Positions 1-6,218 of a stretch of DNA of 6,218 bases are shown one piece after another. The DNA is from Akkermansiaceae bacterium (GTDB taxonomy: Bacteria > Verrucomicrobiota > Verrucomicrobiia > Verrucomicrobiales > Akkermansiaceae), in contig JAHDGN010000155.1 in NCBI GenBank assembly GCA_020627645.1, positions 1,180 to 7,397 on the forward strand. Reading direction: 5' to 3'. The stretch's first letter is position 1; each line of letters starts with the position of its first letter. A program made the position numbers and the translations under genes. The notes below the pieces were generated by a model. It saw nothing but the letters and a program-made list of their open reading frames with translations. It made no database searches and was not told the DNA's origin.

Positions 1-794
1 TCACCACCACCCCAAAACTCACCACACAACTCGCCCGCACCATCACCCACTGGATCCAACAACGCTGGAAAGAGCACCGTAGAAAGCTACCCATCATCGA
101 ACTCGGCCCCGGCGATGGCACCCTCGCCCACGACATCCGCCAATCACTTCCACTCCTCCAAAGACTCCAACTCGACTACCACTTTGTCGAAATCTCACCG
201 CACCTCAGCTCACGCCAACAACAAATCAACAAAGGCACCCTCACCTCCGCCCTCCAAGCCACCAACCACACCGCCCTCATCATCTCCAACGAATTCTTCG
301 ACGCCTTCCCCACCCGCATCTTCAGCGACCAACAAGAAGAACTTCACCTCGACCAAAACCGCCACGAACACTGGCTTCCGGTTCCCGAAACTGACCTCCC
401 CCCCTCACTCCTTTTCGACAATCCTCCGCCGCGATTCGAAGTCCCCCAATCCATCCATCAATGGATCCAAGCCGAACTCTCTCAACTCAAATCCGGGCAC
501 ATCCTCACCATCGACTACGGCGGTGATGCTCACGAAAACTACCACCGCCGTCCTCTCGGCACCCTCCGAGCCTATGCTCACCAGATGAGACTGCTTCCCC
601 CCGAAGCCTACCAAAACCCTGGCCATCAGGATCTCACCTTCGACATTCACTTCCCAGACCTCATCGAGTGGGGTAATCAAATTGTCCTCCAAAAAGTCAC
701 CCTCCAAACCCAAGCCGACTTCCTCCAGCTCCAATCACCCGAACCCCACCACCAAGCCTTCAAAGTTCTCCATCAAATCAAAGAAATTTCCTAA
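1..794 (+). CDS. SAM-dependent methyltransferase, MidA/NDUFAF7 family (5' partial)
   Basis: The frame is open from base 3 (bases 1-2 end an earlier codon) to TAA at 792-794, giving 263 visible residues. In order: a class I SAM-binding motif ELGPGDGTL (visible residues 33-41), the family signature SNEFFDAFP (95-103), IDYGG (170-174), GTLRAY (186-191) and PGHQDLT (206-212). This series is characteristic of the MidA/NDUFAF7 (former DUF185) family. The mitochondrial member dimethylates an arginine of complex I subunit NDUFS2; the substrate of bacterial members is not settled, so no substrate is assigned. Family members are usually about 350-400 residues, so roughly 100 N-terminal residues lie upstream of the window. 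The final Asp of the SAM motif region and the DYG motif are present, so the enzyme looks intact. Codons end mostly in C. The gene converges on the minus-strand gene 74 bases downstream. The family call is firm; the physiological role is open. Confidence 0.87.
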   Translation, partial: TTTPKLTTQLARTITHWIQQRWKEHRRKLPIIELGPGDGTLAHDIRQSLPLLQRLQLDYHFVEISPHLSSRQQQINKGTLTSALQATNHTALIISNEFFDAFPTRIFSDQQEELHLDQNRHEHWLPVPETDLPPSLLFDNPPPRFEVPQSIHQWIQAELSQLKSGHILTIDYGGDAHENYHRRPLGTLRAYAHQMRLLPPEAYQNPGHQDLTFDIHFPDLIEWGNQIVLQKVTLQTQADFLQLQSPEPHHQAFKVLHQIKEIS

Positions 795-838
795 ACCTCC
801 GGACCACGTCAAGTGGGCAGGAATTCACCTTCACCAAC

Positions 839-863
839 GGGAATCGGCACCCCTCAGATTCCC
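839..863. terminator. Possible bidirectional hairpin between convergent genes
   Basis: GGGAATC (839-845) and GATTCCC (857-863) form a perfect 7-bp stem with an 11-base loop, placed in the 74-base gap between the stop of the methyltransferase gene (794) and the stop of the minus-strand gene (869). The position suits a shared terminator. No T-tract follows on either strand, so it does not fit a standard intrinsic terminator and may be chance. Confidence 0.25.
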
Positions 864-868
864 CCCCA

Positions 869-1474
869 CTAACTCATCACACGGACTTCCCTCCGTCGAA
901 AAACCTTCCACAACACCAAAACCATTCCAATATCGAGAAGGACCGAAAAAATAATCCATCCGAAAGAAAACAGGTTAGGATCTGATTCTTGAGCGCCGCC
1001 CGCCTCCTTCTTCTCGTCATTGTGATCGATCACCTTCTGACGATCACCATAAATAACGATTTCTCCATCTAGGACATCAAATTCAACCTCTCTGACCCTC
1101 AAAAGACAGTCAAACGAGATAGTACAGACTGATTCTTTGCACAAAAACCGACCTTCATGGCGACTCATTTCGATCGAATGATCCCTTCGATAAAAAAGCA
1201 GCGTCTCAAACCCTCTCGGAAGAACCAACTCTTCCCCACTCTCCAACCGACGACTCTCAATCGATTGCTCATCCACCTGAAAAATCATTGGGGTCCTAAC
1301 CCGAATCTTCAACTGGTCATCTCCTACGACCTCAATCGAAGAAAAAGAAGAAAACACTTCCTCCAAAGCATTCACCGAGGACTGAGGAGCCTTTTCCCCA
1401 GCACCAAGATGGGCCAACACAAAAACCAAAAAGACAGACAGCCTAAAACACACGATCACCATACTCTTCCCCAA
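869..1474 (-). CDS. Hypothetical exported protein with C-terminal membrane anchor
   Basis: I do not recognise the family. The 201-residue reading starts at TTG (1472-1474), which has GGAG four bases upstream; an in-frame ATG (1460-1462, residue 5) preceded by GGGGAAG is an equally good start and leaves the same signal peptide. Residues 5-25 form a hydrophobic signal sequence (core SVFLVFVLAHLGAG). The middle (about 30-165) is polar and likely extracytoplasmic, with three closely spaced cysteines (C112, C117, C123). Residues 169-189 form a second hydrophobic segment (FSFGWIIFSVLLDIGMVLVL) followed by a basic tail (FRRREVR). This predicts a type I topology: outside domain, one anchor, short cytoplasmic tail. 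Codons end mainly in G or T, opposite to both plus-strand genes, matching the strand-wide base skew. It is convergent with the methyltransferase and divergent from the large lectin gene. The signal peptide plus anchor layout argues that the frame is real; function is unknown. Confidence 0.72.
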   Translation of the reverse strand: MGKSMVIVCFRLSVFLVFVLAHLGAGEKAPQSSVNALEEVFSSFSSIEVVGDDQLKIRVRTPMIFQVDEQSIESRRLESGEELVLPRGFETLLFYRRDHSIEMSRHEGRFLCKESVCTISFDCLLRVREVEFDVLDGEIVIYGDRQKVIDHNDEKKEAGGAQESDPNLFSFGWIIFSVLLDIGMVLVLWKVFRRREVRVMS

Positions 1475-1721
1475 CCCACTCCATAATTCAAGATAACGCC
1501 CAACAGAGCCCGACCAGCAAGCTCCGATAAACCCTTAGGAATGAATGGATCGAACCTAGTGCCAAATCTCTTTTCTAATTTCACCCCCGATCAAATCTCT
1601 CGCACTCTCAGGCACGAACACCCCTCTTTCGTTTAACCAAACTTAGATACCTGAGCGCAAATAAACAACCGCCCTCCAATATCCCAACTCACAAAGCCCC
1701 ACAAATTTTCTTCTCAATTTT

Positions 1722-1787
1722 TTGAACTCAAGGCACTGACCATCAAATCATTTCACGACTCCAAAATCATTTTTTGACCACTCAAAA
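1722..1787. promoter_or_regulatory. Two TTGA-n-TCAA inverted repeats (possible operator)
   Basis: TTGA-AC-TCAA lies at 1722-1731. TTTTGA-CCAC-TCAAAA lies at 1772-1787 as a perfect 6-bp inverted repeat with a 4-base spacer that overlaps the proposed -35 element. The two share the TTGA/TCAA arms, differ in spacer length (2 and 4), and their centres are about 53 bases apart, close to five helical turns. A repressor or activator site is possible, but A/T-rich arms of this size occur by chance. Confidence 0.25.
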
Positions 1788-1804
1788 TCACACCGCGTTA
1801 TAAA
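1774..1804 (+). promoter_or_regulatory. Sigma70-like promoter candidate for the large lectin gene
   Basis: TTGACC (1774-1779, five of six to TTGACA) is followed after 19 bases by TATAAA (1799-1804, five of six to TATAAT). The spacer is two bases longer than ideal; shifting the -10 by one (TTATAA) gives 18. Transcription would begin near 1811, at a direct repeat CACTGG (1812-1817 and 1820-1825), leaving a leader of about 105 bases before the ATG at 1917. This is the best -35/-10 pair I found in the intergenic region. Confidence 0.42.
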
Positions 1805-1867
1805 ATAACACCACTGGTGCACTGGAAAATTTCTTGGATTTGCATGAAAATAAAAACAGAGAGCGCA

Positions 1868-1890
1868 GCATCAAACCCTCCTGCTGATGC
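1868..1890 (+). promoter_or_regulatory. Leader hairpin upstream of the large gene
   Basis: GCATCA (1868-1873) pairs perfectly with TGATGC (1885-1890) across an 11-base loop, 26 bases before the chosen ATG. The 3' arm contains an alternative in-frame ATG (1887-1889), which would be occluded in the folded mRNA. A competing 5-bp pairing CAGCA (1866-1870) with TGCTG (1882-1886) is also possible. No Shine-Dalgarno sequence precedes either ATG. Confidence 0.25.
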
Positions 1891-1916
1891 CTCACACCTT
1901 ACCTTTCCAAAAAGCA

Positions 1917-4900
1917 ATGTCTTCAGTCCTTCGTTTTACCATCCTCCTCGTACTTACGCTCCTCACGAGCAATCTATCAGCGCAAGGTTCCGGGGTTGCA
2001 AGCCGCTCCCTTTGGCAAAATGTTCCGAGCGATCAAATGCTCGATGGCAATTGGCTCGGCTCTCAAAGCACCCAATCACCATTGATTTCCGATCAAGTGA
2101 CTGGACTCACTTCATCATGGTCATCGAACACCTCATTTGCGCAAACCCTGAAAGGAACCATCATCGCTCCCGTGACCGGAGAATACCGCTTCTGGATCAA
2201 AGGCGATGAAAACTACTCCCTATCACTCGGCACCTCTCCCACTTCTCTCAATCGCATCATCACCCTCACTTCCTCAAATTTAGCAGATCACTGGGGAAAA
2301 TCTCGCCTTCAAGCTTCTGCCCCGATTTCTCTTCAAGGTGGGACTCCCTATGCCTTTGAAGTCCGTCACAAAGATCACAATAGCGGAGGATCGGTCAGTG
2401 TCGCATGGTCCTTTGTCGGAGAAGCCGCTCTCACCAACTGGGCTCAACACCCTATCTCAACCGCCACCCAATCCTCAACTGTTTTGGGCGCCAGCGCAGA
2501 CCGAGCCATTGACGGGAACACCTCCGGAAGATGGACCGACAACTCCATCACCCACACCAATGGAGCAATCGATTCCTGGTGGCAGCTTGATCTCGGACAA
2601 AATCGCATTCTTGATCGTATCGAAATCTTTAACCGCGATCTCGACGGGTGGTTCGTTTCCCGTCGCCTCTCCAACTTCCGCGTCACCGTGATCGATGCCC
2701 TCGGAAATGTTCGATTCAGCAAAGACTTCCATCAAAATGGCAGCGCGACCGAAGCCGTCGAACTCATCGAAGTCGGCGGCATCCTCGGGAAGACCGTCAA
2801 GATTCAGTTCCTTGGACAAAATGCCACCGGCCAACCCTACCTTTCCTTAGCGGAAGTGCGCGCCCTCGGACGAACCGCTTTCACTTCCTCCTATCAACCT
2901 CTCACACTCATTTCAGGAAACAACCTACGCCCCGAATCAACCGACCCCAATGACCTCGATGGAGACTTACTCAAGGACTCATGGGAAATCACCCACGGCT
3001 TCAACCCAAACACCATCCAAACAGGCGACTTCTCACCCTCCGCCGACCCCGACCGCGATGGCCTCGTCAATCAGATCGAATCCTCTCGGAACTCGAACCC
3101 TTTCGTGGGGGACTCGATCCCAGGATTCTTAGTTGCCGAACAATGGCACAACGTCCCATTTGATGGCGTCACCCACCTCGTCAACACCCCCGACTTCTAC
3201 CAAGAACCTACCTCCCGCCTCATGACCAACACCATCCGGTATCGGGCCCTTCGCAACAATGTCGGCATGAGAATTCGTGGGTACCTCACCGCCCCCACCA
3301 CCGGCGAATACCAATTCTGGCTCAGCTCCCGAAACGGATCCGAGCTCTGGATCAGTGAAGATCAAAGCAAGTATCGCAAACAAATGATCGCCGCCATGGG
3401 ACCTGAATATGGCACCGGCCCCGGCACCAACGGAGCAGACACCAACCTCTGGGACGTTTTCTCCCAGCAAAAGAGCAAACCAATCTTCCTCGAGGCAGGT
3501 AAAAAATACTTTTTTGAAGTCCTCGGGCAACACGAGAACGGAACAGATCATCATGTCAGCGTCGCCTGGGCCCCTCCCGGAAACGCCAGATCGCTCATCC
3601 CACTTTCAGCCCTCTCATCTTATGCGATCGAACCAGAAGACAATGACGACGACTACCTACCTGACCTCTGGGAAATCGAGTACGGCTTAAACCCGAACGA
3701 TAACGGAAAACTCGACCAAGCTCACCAGGGGGAACGCGGAGACCTCGATATGGATGGCCTCTCAAACCGCCAAGAATATCTCCTCGGAACCGACCCAGCC
3801 AATGCCGACACCGATGGCGATGGACTCAGCGACGCTGATGAAGTCCGCGCCTTTGGCACCAACCCAAATCTCAGTGACGCCCCGGCCGAACAGCTCATCG
3901 GTCAAATCGATCTCTCCAATCACTTCAACACCACCACCACCTGGCAATCCACCGCCCTCGGCCTCATCCCCGCCAGCTTCAGAGGAAATATCGCTTGGAA
4001 TTTTAACGTCCCTGATTCCGGCCACTGGATCATCAACCTCCACACCCATCTGCTAGGAGACATCTACTTGAACGAAGTCATCGACGTCGACCTCTTCATC
4101 GACGGAGTATCCCTCGGTAAAACACAGCTCATCTACGGCCTAAATCGCAAGAACCTCCATCGCATCATCACTCCATCCCTAGCCGCTGGATCACATACCC
4201 TAGAAATGCGCATTGATAATGGCCTCGCACGACGCAAAGTCACTATCACCAAGATTGATCTCGCTAAACCCCTCGGGGCTGACCTCAACAACGATGGCAC
4301 TCCCGATTGGGTCATCACCACCCTCGAAGGCCCCAACCAACTCATCACCTCTCCAGCGCTTTCCCGAACCTCCCCAGCCTTCTTTGAAGGACTTTCTCAA
4401 ATGGGTGCCACCATCAACAATCTTCCCACCTCACGCGGAGTCGATCACAACCATTGGTATACCAATCTCCCACTTCTTTCAGATCAACCAACCCCATACA
4501 CCCTCAAGTTCCTCTCCGGATCTAACACCATGGGAACTGTCGAATGGGAACCCACCAATGTCTTTGACCAAGAAACCCTCGTCATCCGCCAAGGAGATGC
4601 CCTCAAGCTCGTCGGCCTCGCCCAATCCTCATCGTCACCCTCCGGCCCGGCGATCAACCTCGCCCTTCTTGATGGCGTTGTAGCCACCCAATCGTCCACT
4701 GATCATGGCGGCATCGCCGAGCGAGCCATCGATGGCAATACCAACGGTCGCTACTGGGACCTCAGCGTCACCCACACCAAAAGCGCTCCAAATACCTGGT
4801 GGCAAGCAGACCTCGCAAAACCATCCCTCATTCAGGAAGTGAAGATTTGGAACCGCACCGACTGCTGCCAAAACAGACTCTCCAACTACCGCATCTCCAT

Positions 4901-6218
4901 TCTCGATTCATCCAAGAACGTCCTCATCTCCCAAGACTTCCATGTCAGTTCAGGGCACACCCTCGAAAACGAAACCTGGACCCTGCCACAACCCATCATA
5001 GGACAAAGCGTGCAAATCCAAATTTTGGGCGTCACCCGAGGCAACACCCAGCTTCTCTCCCTCGCCGAAGTCGAAATCCTCGGCCATGAAGTCACTGCTT
5101 CTTCATCTGGCGAAACAAAAAACTGGGCTCTCGAATCCGGCTCTGTCGCCACCCAGTCATCCGTCGCCCACGGAGGCATCGCTTCAAAAGCCATCGATGG
5201 TGACACAAATGGAACCTACTGGGATGGCAGCGTCACCCACTCTGCAGTCGCTGCAAATACCTGGTGGCAGGTCGACCTCGGACAAGACCGTCCCATCAAC
5301 GAAGTCGTCCTCTTCAACCGCACCGATTGCTGTGGCGAACGCCTCTCCAACTACCGTATCTCGATCATCGATCGCGCCAACAACCTTGTCACCTCGAAAG
5401 ACTTCCACACTACTTCTGGTCATAGCGGAGTCTCTGAAACCTGGACACTCCCGTCCCTAGTCACCGGGCAAATCGTTCGCATCCAAACCATCGGAAATAG
5501 CCGCGCAGGGATCCAAATGCTCTCCCTCGCCGAAGTCCAAGTCTTTGGAACTTCCGCCACCACTTCTAACGAACCAGCAACACTCGTCATCCCAGGAGCC
5601 GAGGGACCAGCGACCAACTGGGCCACCCAACCCGGAACAACTGCGACCCAATCCACAACCGCTTGGGGAGGCATCGCATCACGTGCCATCGATGGCAATC
5701 GTGATGGTCGCTACTTCAACAATAGCGTCACCCACTCACAAACCGGCGACAACACCTGGTGGCAGGTCAACCTCGGACAAATGCGCTCCATCGACGAAGT
5801 CACTCTCTGGAACCGCTCCGATTGCTGCGACTTCCGCTTGAGCAACTACCGCATCTCCATTCTCGATGCCTCTGGTGCTCTGGTCACTCAGGCCGACTTC
5901 CATTCCAATGGCAGTCACGTGGGAGCCAGTGACACCTGGACGCTCCCCAATCCCGTGACCGGACAGTTCGTCAAAATCCAGACCATCGGCAACAACCGCG
6001 ACGGCTACCAAATGCTCTCGCTCGCGGAAGTCGAAGTCTTCGGCCATGAAAGCACCTCTCTCACTCACACCTTCTCCTCACCTGACGACTTCCTCATTCA
6101 CCAGTTCCAACAACCTGGCACCCATGTCATCACCGCAACCACTCCGTCTGGAATGACCGGGTCACTCACCGTCACCGTCAAGCAGGCTCACCTCCCTGAC
6201 ACTCCTCAGGATCTCGTC
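1917..6218 (+). CDS. Secreted modular PA14 / TSP3 / F-type lectin protein (3' partial)
   Basis: One frame without stops runs 1434 codons to the window edge. ATG 1917 is chosen because it gives a compact signal peptide (MSSVLRFTILLVLTLLTSNL, likely cleaved after LSA, residue 22); ATG 1887 would add ten residues. Domains: PA14 at about 28-166 (TGEYRFWIKGDE 87-98, HKDHN 151-155); a divergent FTP/discoidin domain 172-318; TSP3-like calcium loops near 346-357 and 377-388; PA14 403-570 (TGEYQFW); loops near 575-586, 609-620 and 631-642 (DTDGDGLSDADE); an unassigned jelly-roll-like part 660-905 with DLNNDGTPD at 789-797; FTP domains 913-1058, 1067-1211 and 1233-1378; an Ig/PKD-like start from about 1379. 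FTP and PA14 domains commonly bind glycans, and TSP3-like loops bind calcium. I infer a multivalent, calcium-rigidified extracellular carbohydrate binder or adhesin. No catalytic domain is visible; an enzyme, sorting signal or outer-membrane anchor could follow downstream. Domain calls are firm; ligand and role are inferred. Confidence 0.93.
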   Translation, partial: MSSVLRFTILLVLTLLTSNLSAQGSGVASRSLWQNVPSDQMLDGNWLGSQSTQSPLISDQVTGLTSSWSSNTSFAQTLKGTIIAPVTGEYRFWIKGDENYSLSLGTSPTSLNRIITLTSSNLADHWGKSRLQASAPISLQGGTPYAFEVRHKDHNSGGSVSVAWSFVGEAALTNWAQHPISTATQSSTVLGASADRAIDGNTSGRWTDNSITHTNGAIDSWWQLDLGQNRILDRIEIFNRDLDGWFVSRRLSNFRVTVIDALGNVRFSKDFHQNGSATEAVELIEVGGILGKTVKIQFLGQNATGQPYLSLAEVRALGRTAFTSSYQPLTLISGNNLRPESTDPNDLDGDLLKDSWEITHGFNPNTIQTGDFSPSADPDRDGLVNQIESSRNSNPFVGDSIPGFLVAEQWHNVPFDGVTHLVNTPDFYQEPTSRLMTNTIRYRALRNNVGMRIRGYLTAPTTGEYQFWLSSRNGSELWISEDQSKYRKQMIAAMGPEYGTGPGTNGADTNLWDVFSQQKSKPIFLEAGKKYFFEVLGQHENGTDHHVSVAWAPPGNARSLIPLSALSSYAIEPEDNDDDYLPDLWEIEYGLNPNDNGKLDQAHQGERGDLDMDGLSNRQEYLLGTDPANADTDGDGLSDADEVRAFGTNPNLSDAPAEQLIGQIDLSNHFNTTTTWQSTALGLIPASFRGNIAWNFNVPDSGHWIINLHTHLLGDIYLNEVIDVDLFIDGVSLGKTQLIYGLNRKNLHRIITPSLAAGSHTLEMRIDNGLARRKVTITKIDLAKPLGADLNNDGTPDWVITTLEGPNQLITSPALSRTSPAFFEGLSQMGATINNLPTSRGVDHNHWYTNLPLLSDQPTPYTLKFLSGSNTMGTVEWEPTNVFDQETLVIRQGDALKLVGLAQSSSSPSGPAINLALLDGVVATQSSTDHGGIAERAIDGNTNGRYWDLSVTHTKSAPNTWWQADLAKPSLIQEVKIWNRTDCCQNRLSNYRISILDSSKNVLISQDFHVSSGHTLENETWTLPQPIIGQSVQIQILGVTRGNTQLLSLAEVEILGHEVTASSSGETKNWALESGSVATQSSVAHGGIASKAIDGDTNGTYWDGSVTHSAVAANTWWQVDLGQDRPINEVVLFNRTDCCGERLSNYRISIIDRANNLVTSKDFHTTSGHSGVSETWTLPSLVTGQIVRIQTIGNSRAGIQMLSLAEVQVFGTSATTSNEPATLVIPGAEGPATNWATQPGTTATQSTTAWGGIASRAIDGNRDGRYFNNSVTHSQTGDNTWWQVNLGQMRSIDEVTLWNRSDCCDFRLSNYRISILDASGALVTQADFHSNGSHVGASDTWTLPNPVTGQFVKIQTIGNNRDGYQMLSLAEVEVFGHESTSLTHTFSSPDDFLIHQFQQPGTHVITATTPSGMTGSLTVTVKQAHLPDTPQDLV
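2430..2870 (+). other. Divergent FTP (F-type lectin-like) domain, copy 1
   Basis: Residues 172-318 of the large protein keep the family framework: AIDGN (197-201), ITH (211-213), WWQLDLG (221-227), FNR (238-240), RLSNF (250-254) and SLAEVRALG at the end. The stretch after R240 is DLDGWFVSR before RLSN, where the other three copies have a six-residue segment with adjacent cysteines. It therefore carries a three-residue insertion and no Cys pair. The fold is probably kept; fucose binding is doubtful. Confidence 0.8.
3894..4631 (+). other. Unassigned region of the large protein, about 245 residues
   Basis: Residues 660-905 sit between the second set of TSP3-like loops and the FTP array. The first half has the feel of a carbohydrate-binding jelly-roll: WNFNVPDSGHW, then VDLFIDGVSLGK, then LAAGSHTLEMRIDN. 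A single calcium-type loop DLNNDGTPD (789-797) follows. The second half ends in TVEWEPTN and LVIRQGDALKLVG, which suggests a further beta-sandwich. I recall similar blocks in verrucomicrobial exported proteins but cannot name a family with confidence. Confidence 0.5.
4653..6050 (+). repeat. Three tandem FTP (F-type lectin) domain repeats
   Basis: Copies lie at 4653-5090, 5115-5549 and 5613-6050, with equivalent residues 155 then 165 codons apart. Each keeps AIDG, VTH, NTWWQ, NRxDCCxxRLSNYRIS and MLSLAEV or LLSLAEV. In each, the His of VTH lies 27 positions before the Arg of NR: H953/R980, H1108/R1135, H1273/R1300. The vicinal cysteines are C983-C984, C1138-C1139 and C1303-C1304, and the second Arg is R987, R1142 and R1307. 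This matches the His/Arg/Arg plus adjacent-disulfide site known from eel fucolectin. Copies 2 and 4 share an exact 25-base stretch (4883-4907 and 5843-5867). Confidence 0.9.

Larger units (their letters stand above)
1475..1916. other. Divergent intergenic region, 442 bases
   Basis: This is the region between the start of the minus-strand membrane-protein gene and the start of the large plus-strand gene. It is richer in A and T than the genes, especially 1700-1860. It holds the promoter candidate, the inverted repeats and the leader hairpin listed separately. For the minus-strand gene I see no convincing -35/-10 pair. I found no tRNA, no clear small gene and no insertion-sequence end. A 31-codon frame at 1541-1636 was considered and rejected. 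Confidence 0.7.

Noticed and set aside
115..588. A Ser/Thr/Pro-rich 157-codon frame inside the methyltransferase gene.
   Set aside because: The low-complexity residues are what C/A-rich DNA gives out of frame; the overlapping frame carries the methyltransferase motifs.
1485..1540. Minus-strand TTGCTG and TATCTT, 19 bases apart, as a promoter for the membrane-protein gene.
   Set aside because: Both hexamers match only weakly and the spacing is long; not strong enough to annotate.
1541..1570. Minus strand reads GGTTCGATCC, similar to a tRNA T-arm.
   Set aside because: The flanking five bases on each side do not pair, and no acceptor stem or anticodon arm can be formed around it.
1541..1636. 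A 31-codon plus-strand frame whose residues TPDQISRTLRHEHP resemble the P-x8-R-x-EHP stretch of flagellar FliG.
   Set aside because: It stops three residues after EHP, the continuation expected in FliG is not found in the other frames, AGGA abuts the ATG with no spacing, and there is no flagellar context. Chance resemblance is more likely.
1817..2209. A 130-codon plus-strand frame overlapping the start of the large gene.
   Set aside because: It has no recognisable domain and overlaps the signal peptide and PA14 coding of the large gene in another frame; it is a by-product of the C-rich composition.
3129..3554. A 141-codon minus-strand frame opposite the second PA14 domain.
   Set aside because: It is a Gly/Val/Glu-rich antisense shadow of Ala/Thr/Asp codons with no motif; the plus frame encodes a clear PA14 domain.
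4653..6050. The repeated segments considered as a CRISPR array or mobile-element repeat.
   Set aside because: The period is about 470-500 bases and the conservation is at protein level within one open frame, which is domain repetition.

Overview
The window looks like chromosomal DNA from a Verrucomicrobiota-like (or, less likely, Planctomycetota or Lentisphaerota) bacterium. This rests on the combination of PA14, bacterial TSP3-type calcium loops and F-type lectin (FTP, discoidin-fold) domains in one very long exported protein, and on the lack of clear Shine-Dalgarno sites before the plus-strand start. It is an inference from domain style; there is no rRNA or other taxonomic marker here.

Layout. 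Bases 1-794 (+) hold the C-terminal 263 residues of a MidA/NDUFAF7-family SAM-dependent methyltransferase whose start lies upstream of the window. Bases 869-1474 (-) hold a convergent gene for a small exported or membrane-anchored protein of unknown function. Bases 1475-1916 are a 442-base divergent intergenic region with a good sigma70-like promoter candidate, two TTGA/TCAA inverted repeats and a small leader hairpin. From 1917 to the window edge (6218, +) one uninterrupted frame of 1434 codons encodes a secreted modular protein that continues beyond the window.

The large protein reads: signal peptide, PA14 domain, divergent FTP domain, TSP3-like calcium loops, second PA14 domain, more TSP3-like loops, about 245 residues I cannot assign with confidence (jelly-roll-like, with one DxNxDGxxD loop), three tandem FTP lectin domains, and the beginning of an Ig/PKD-like C-terminal part. 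The last three FTP domains keep the His/Arg/Cys-Cys/Arg fucose-binding signature; the first has lost the Cys pair. The simplest reading is an extracellular, calcium-stabilised, multivalent glycan-binding protein, perhaps for fucose-containing polysaccharide. No catalytic domain is visible in the part shown.

Nothing ties the three genes into one pathway: they are convergent then divergent, and none share an operon. The whole plus strand, including intergenic DNA and the antisense gene, is strongly C-over-G biased, which suggests a replication-strand effect.
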